From Brevundimonas sp. UBA7534 (GTDB taxonomy: Bacteria > Pseudomonadota > Alphaproteobacteria > Caulobacterales > Caulobacteraceae), in assembly GCF_002479325.1 (NCBI RefSeq), contig NZ_DLMO01000071.1, forward strand, positions 1 to 7,845: a DNA stretch of 7,845 bases, read 5' to 3'. The number at the start of each line of letters is the position of its first letter. Position 1 is the stretch's first letter. The notes under the pieces are model-generated. The model had not been told where the DNA came from. It saw nothing but the letters and a program-made list of their open reading frames with translations, and ran no database searches. Of this stretch, positions 5,512 through 7,845 are shown one piece after another. A program made the translations under genes and the position numbers.

Positions 5512-6858
5512 ATGCGTCTGTTGTCGGTCACCATGTCCGCCGCCGCCGTGCTGGCCGCGCCCGCCCTGGCGCAATCCGAGGACGGCCTCCTGAGCTTAAG
5601 CGGCAGCGCCCGTGTGCGTTATGAAAGCCTCGGCGGCCAGTACCGCCCAGGCCGCAGCGCCACGGACCAGTTCCTGTCGACCAAGCTGTCGCTCGGCGCC
5701 GAGCTGGACCTGGGCGCGCTGTCGCTCGTCGGCGAACTCACCGATGCGCGAGGCTGGAAGGCCGATGACGGCTCCAGCCTGTCGACGTCCGAGGTCAACA
5801 CGTTCGAAGTCCCCGTCCTCCATCTCCGCTACGATGCGAAAGACTGGCTGGGCGACGGCTCGGAGACCGAGGTCCACGTCGGCCGCTTTTATCTGAACCA
5901 GGGGTCGCGTCGGCTGGTCGCGATCAGCGCCTATCCGAATGTCACCACCGCCTTCACCGGAGCCTCGATCGACTGGAAGCGGGGTGACGACGCTTTCAGC
6001 GCCTTCTACACCCTGCCTCAGAACCGTCTGCCGTCGGACCTGCCGGCTCTGCTCGACAACGACCACGACTGGGACGAGGAAAGCGGAGACCTGCGCTTCT
6101 GGGGCCTGTTCTACGCCCGCGGCAAGGCGATCGGCGACGCGACGGTCGAGGCCTATCTCTACGGCCTGAACGAGGAGGACTCCGCCGATCTGCCGACGCG
6201 GAACCGCGACCTGTGGACGCTCGGGGGCCGCATCGTTCGCGCCCCGGCCAAGAACGCCTGGGACGCCGAGCTGGAAGGCGCGTGGCAAGGCGGCGCATCG
6301 CGCAACTCCACCGCCGCCGCCGACGTGACCGACCTCGACGTCCGCGCCTGGTTCTTCCACGCCGAGGCGGGCTACACCTTCGACGCACCCTGGAGCCCAC
6401 GCCTGGCGCTGATCTACGACGTCGCCAGCGGCGACAAGGATTCGACCGACGACGAGGTGAACCGCTTCGACCCGCTGTACGGCTCGCGCACCGGCGACTT
6501 CGGCCCCAGCGCCCTCTACGGCCCGCTGGACCGGTCCAACATCAGCGCGCCGGGCGTGCGGGTCCAGGTCAAGCCCAGCGAGCGGCTGGACAGCTTCGTC
6601 TCCGCGCGCGGCCTGTGGCTCCAGGAAGCCCGCGACAGCTTCGCGCGCACCGGCGTGCGCGACAGCGCGGGCGGCTCCGGCCGCTTCGCCGGCTATCAGC
6701 TGGAGACCAAGGCGCGCTACTGGCTGGTTCCCCGGTCGCTGCGGCTAGAGGTCAGCGGCGCCGTCCTGCTCGACGAGGGCTTTCTCCGCGACGCGCCGAA
6801 CGCCACGGGCCTGGGCGACACGGTCTATGGCGCCGTCGACATCACCAAGACCTTCTGA
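5512..6858 (+). CDS. Outer-membrane beta-barrel, alginate-export family
   Basis: The 448-residue precursor begins MRLLSVTMSAAAVLAAPALAQ, a clear Sec signal peptide with likely cleavage after ALA (residue 20). The mature part alternates polar and hydrophobic residues in many short strands, such as SGSARVRYESLGG, LGAELDLGALSLVGEL and LGGRIVRAPAKNAWDAELEG, and ends in the phenylalanine that outer-membrane barrels use for BAM recognition. The pattern RNRDLWTLGGRI...AWDAELEGAWQGG fits the alginate-export (AlgE-like) family, whose members in non-alginate producers are generally uncharacterised channels. The acidic loop DNDHDWDEESGD (about residues 180-191) is notable. No alginate genes are nearby. 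It lies 63 bp after cysA on the same strand, so an uptake channel for sulfate, sulfate esters or an anionic sugar is a reasonable inference; export of a polymer is less likely. The family call is good, the substrate unknown. Confidence 0.82.
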   Translation: MRLLSVTMSAAAVLAAPALAQSEDGLLSLSGSARVRYESLGGQYRPGRSATDQFLSTKLSLGAELDLGALSLVGELTDARGWKADDGSSLSTSEVNTFEVPVLHLRYDAKDWLGDGSETEVHVGRFYLNQGSRRLVAISAYPNVTTAFTGASIDWKRGDDAFSAFYTLPQNRLPSDLPALLDNDHDWDEESGDLRFWGLFYARGKAIGDATVEAYLYGLNEEDSADLPTRNRDLWTLGGRIVRAPAKNAWDAELEGAWQGGASRNSTAAADVTDLDVRAWFFHAEAGYTFDAPWSPRLALIYDVASGDKDSTDDEVNRFDPLYGSRTGDFGPSALYGPLDRSNISAPGVRVQVKPSERLDSFVSARGLWLQEARDSFARTGVRDSAGGSGRFAGYQLETKARYWLVPRSLRLEVSGAVLLDEGFLRDAPNATGLGDTVYGAVDITKTF

Positions 6859-6870
6859 TCCAAAGCGCAG

Positions 6871-7845
6871 ATGAGCGTTCGCCCGCCCCATGTGATCGTG
6901 ATCGGCGCCGGCTTCAGCGGGCTACTCACGGGGATCCACCTGCTGCGCAGCTCACCGGCCGTTCGCGTCACCCTGATCGAGCGGCGCGACGCCTTCGGTC
7001 CAGGCACGGCCTATGACACGGGGAACGCCGACCATCTGCTCAATGTCCGCCTCGGCAATATGAGCGCCTTTCCCGACGAGCCGGCGCACCTGTCGGATTG
7101 GCTGGCGCAGCAGCCCAGTTGGCAGGCCAGCGGCGAGTTCATCACGCGGGGAACCTACGGCGCCTATCTGCGCTCGCTTCTGGACGCGGCTGTCATGGAC
7201 AATCCGGGTCGTCTGGACCTGATCGCCGGGCAGGCCGTCGCCCTGGATCGCCAGAACGACGCCTGGGCGGCTCGCCTGGAGGACGGACGCTCGCTGGCCA
7301 GCAAGTCGGTGGTGATCGCTATCGGCAATCAGGAGCCTTCAACCCCGCCCGGCGTCGATGAGGATTTGCGGCGCTCGCCGCTTTACGTTGAGAACCCTTG
7401 GACCGGAATCGCGCAGGTTCCCGGCCACGCGCGTGACGTGCTGTTGATCGGCACGGGTTTGACAGCGGTTGACGTCGCGATCGCTCTGGACCGACCCAGT
7501 CGGACGGTGACGGCCCTGTCGCGCCACGGCCTGCTTCCCCGCGCCCACGCCACCGTCGCCACACCGGCTGCGGACCTGACGTTTTCAGGCGGCCCAGCCC
7601 AAGTGCTGCATGAGGCGCGAGAAGCCTCACGCGATCGGGACTGGCGCGAGGTGTTCGACGCGCTGCGTCACCAAGCCATAGCCCTATGGCGCAGCTGGAG
7701 TCTGCCGGAAAGGCAACGGTTCATCCGTCATGTCCGCCCAGTCTGGGACGTACATCGTCACCGCCTGGCCCCGGTCATCGCGCGACGACTCTCTAGCCTG
7801 ATCGCCGACGGTAGCCTGACCGTCATCGCCAGAAAGATCGTCGAG
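6871..7845 (+). CDS. FAD/NAD(P)-binding protein, COG4529/YdhS-like (runs off the right edge)
   Basis: The frame is open for 325 codons from ATG 6871 to the end of the window, so the C-terminus is missing. Residues 8-25 hold the FAD-binding Rossmann motif GAGFSG (12-17), followed by acidic Glu37 at the end of the second strand. FGPGTAYDT (42-50) and LLNVRLGNMSAFPDEP (56-71) are characteristic of the COG4529 group of putative NAD(P)/FAD-dependent proteins. A second nucleotide site, IGTGLTAVD (193-201), should bind NAD(P)H, and VWDVHRHRLAP (291-301) is another family signature. Members are predicted cytoplasmic flavoproteins with no well-established reaction; some are annotated as possible hydroxylases or monooxygenases. 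It starts 12 nt after the barrel stop, with only a weak ribosome site (AAAGCG). Its position suggests a role in handling an imported sulfur compound, but nothing in the sequence fixes a substrate. Confidence 0.85.
   Translation, partial: MSVRPPHVIVIGAGFSGLLTGIHLLRSSPAVRVTLIERRDAFGPGTAYDTGNADHLLNVRLGNMSAFPDEPAHLSDWLAQQPSWQASGEFITRGTYGAYLRSLLDAAVMDNPGRLDLIAGQAVALDRQNDAWAARLEDGRSLASKSVVIAIGNQEPSTPPGVDEDLRRSPLYVENPWTGIAQVPGHARDVLLIGTGLTAVDVAIALDRPSRTVTALSRHGLLPRAHATVATPAADLTFSGGPAQVLHEAREASRDRDWREVFDALRHQAIALWRSWSLPERQRFIRHVRPVWDVHRHRLAPVIARRLSSLIADGSLTVIARKIVE

Noticed and set aside
1..7845. CRISPR array, tRNA or rRNA genes, phage genes
   Set aside because: No regularly spaced repeats, no tRNA-like cloverleaf and no rRNA or phage structural sequence was seen on either strand.

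Overview
The window comes from a GC-rich alphaproteobacterium. The protein sequences look most like Caulobacterales (a Brevundimonas/Caulobacter-type genome). That placement rests on family resemblance and base composition, not on a marker gene. All genes from about 1.19 kb to the right edge lie on the + strand and are tightly packed, so they probably form one transcription unit with at most one internal break.

Layout. Positions 1-445 hold no convincing gene but contain several inverted repeats. Positions 446-795 are the decayed 3' end of an IS1182-type transposase, with a frameshift near 482-490. Positions 796-1186 are non-coding and hold a possible IS end and a candidate operator. An Rrf2-family regulator with a four-cysteine cluster follows (1187-1621). 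After it comes a complete sulfate/thiosulfate ABC importer: the binding protein Sbp as a predicted lipoprotein (1712-2728), the permeases CysT (2725-3579) and CysW (3576-4418), and the ATPase CysA (4420-5448). Next are an outer-membrane beta-barrel of the alginate-export type (5512-6858) and the first 325 codons of a COG4529-type FAD/NAD(P)-binding protein (6871 to the right edge, incomplete).

How the genes fit together. Sbp captures sulfate or thiosulfate in the periplasm, CysT and CysW form the inner-membrane channel, and CysA powers import. sbp/cysT and cysT/cysW overlap by 4 nt and cysW/cysA are 1 nt apart, which points to translational coupling. The Rrf2 protein is a plausible regulator of the operon and may sense sulfur or Fe-S status. 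The barrel is placed where an outer-membrane entry channel for the same nutrient would make sense, and the flavoprotein could act on an imported sulfur compound. Those last three roles are inferred from gene order.

The core transporter is standard. The less ordinary parts are the cysteine-cluster regulator, the barrel and flavoprotein attached to the operon, the lipoprotein (possibly Tat-exported) form of Sbp, and the palindrome-rich DNA at the left end. A misleading 833-codon open frame (1078-3579) should not be taken as one gene: only its last 284 codons are real (CysT).
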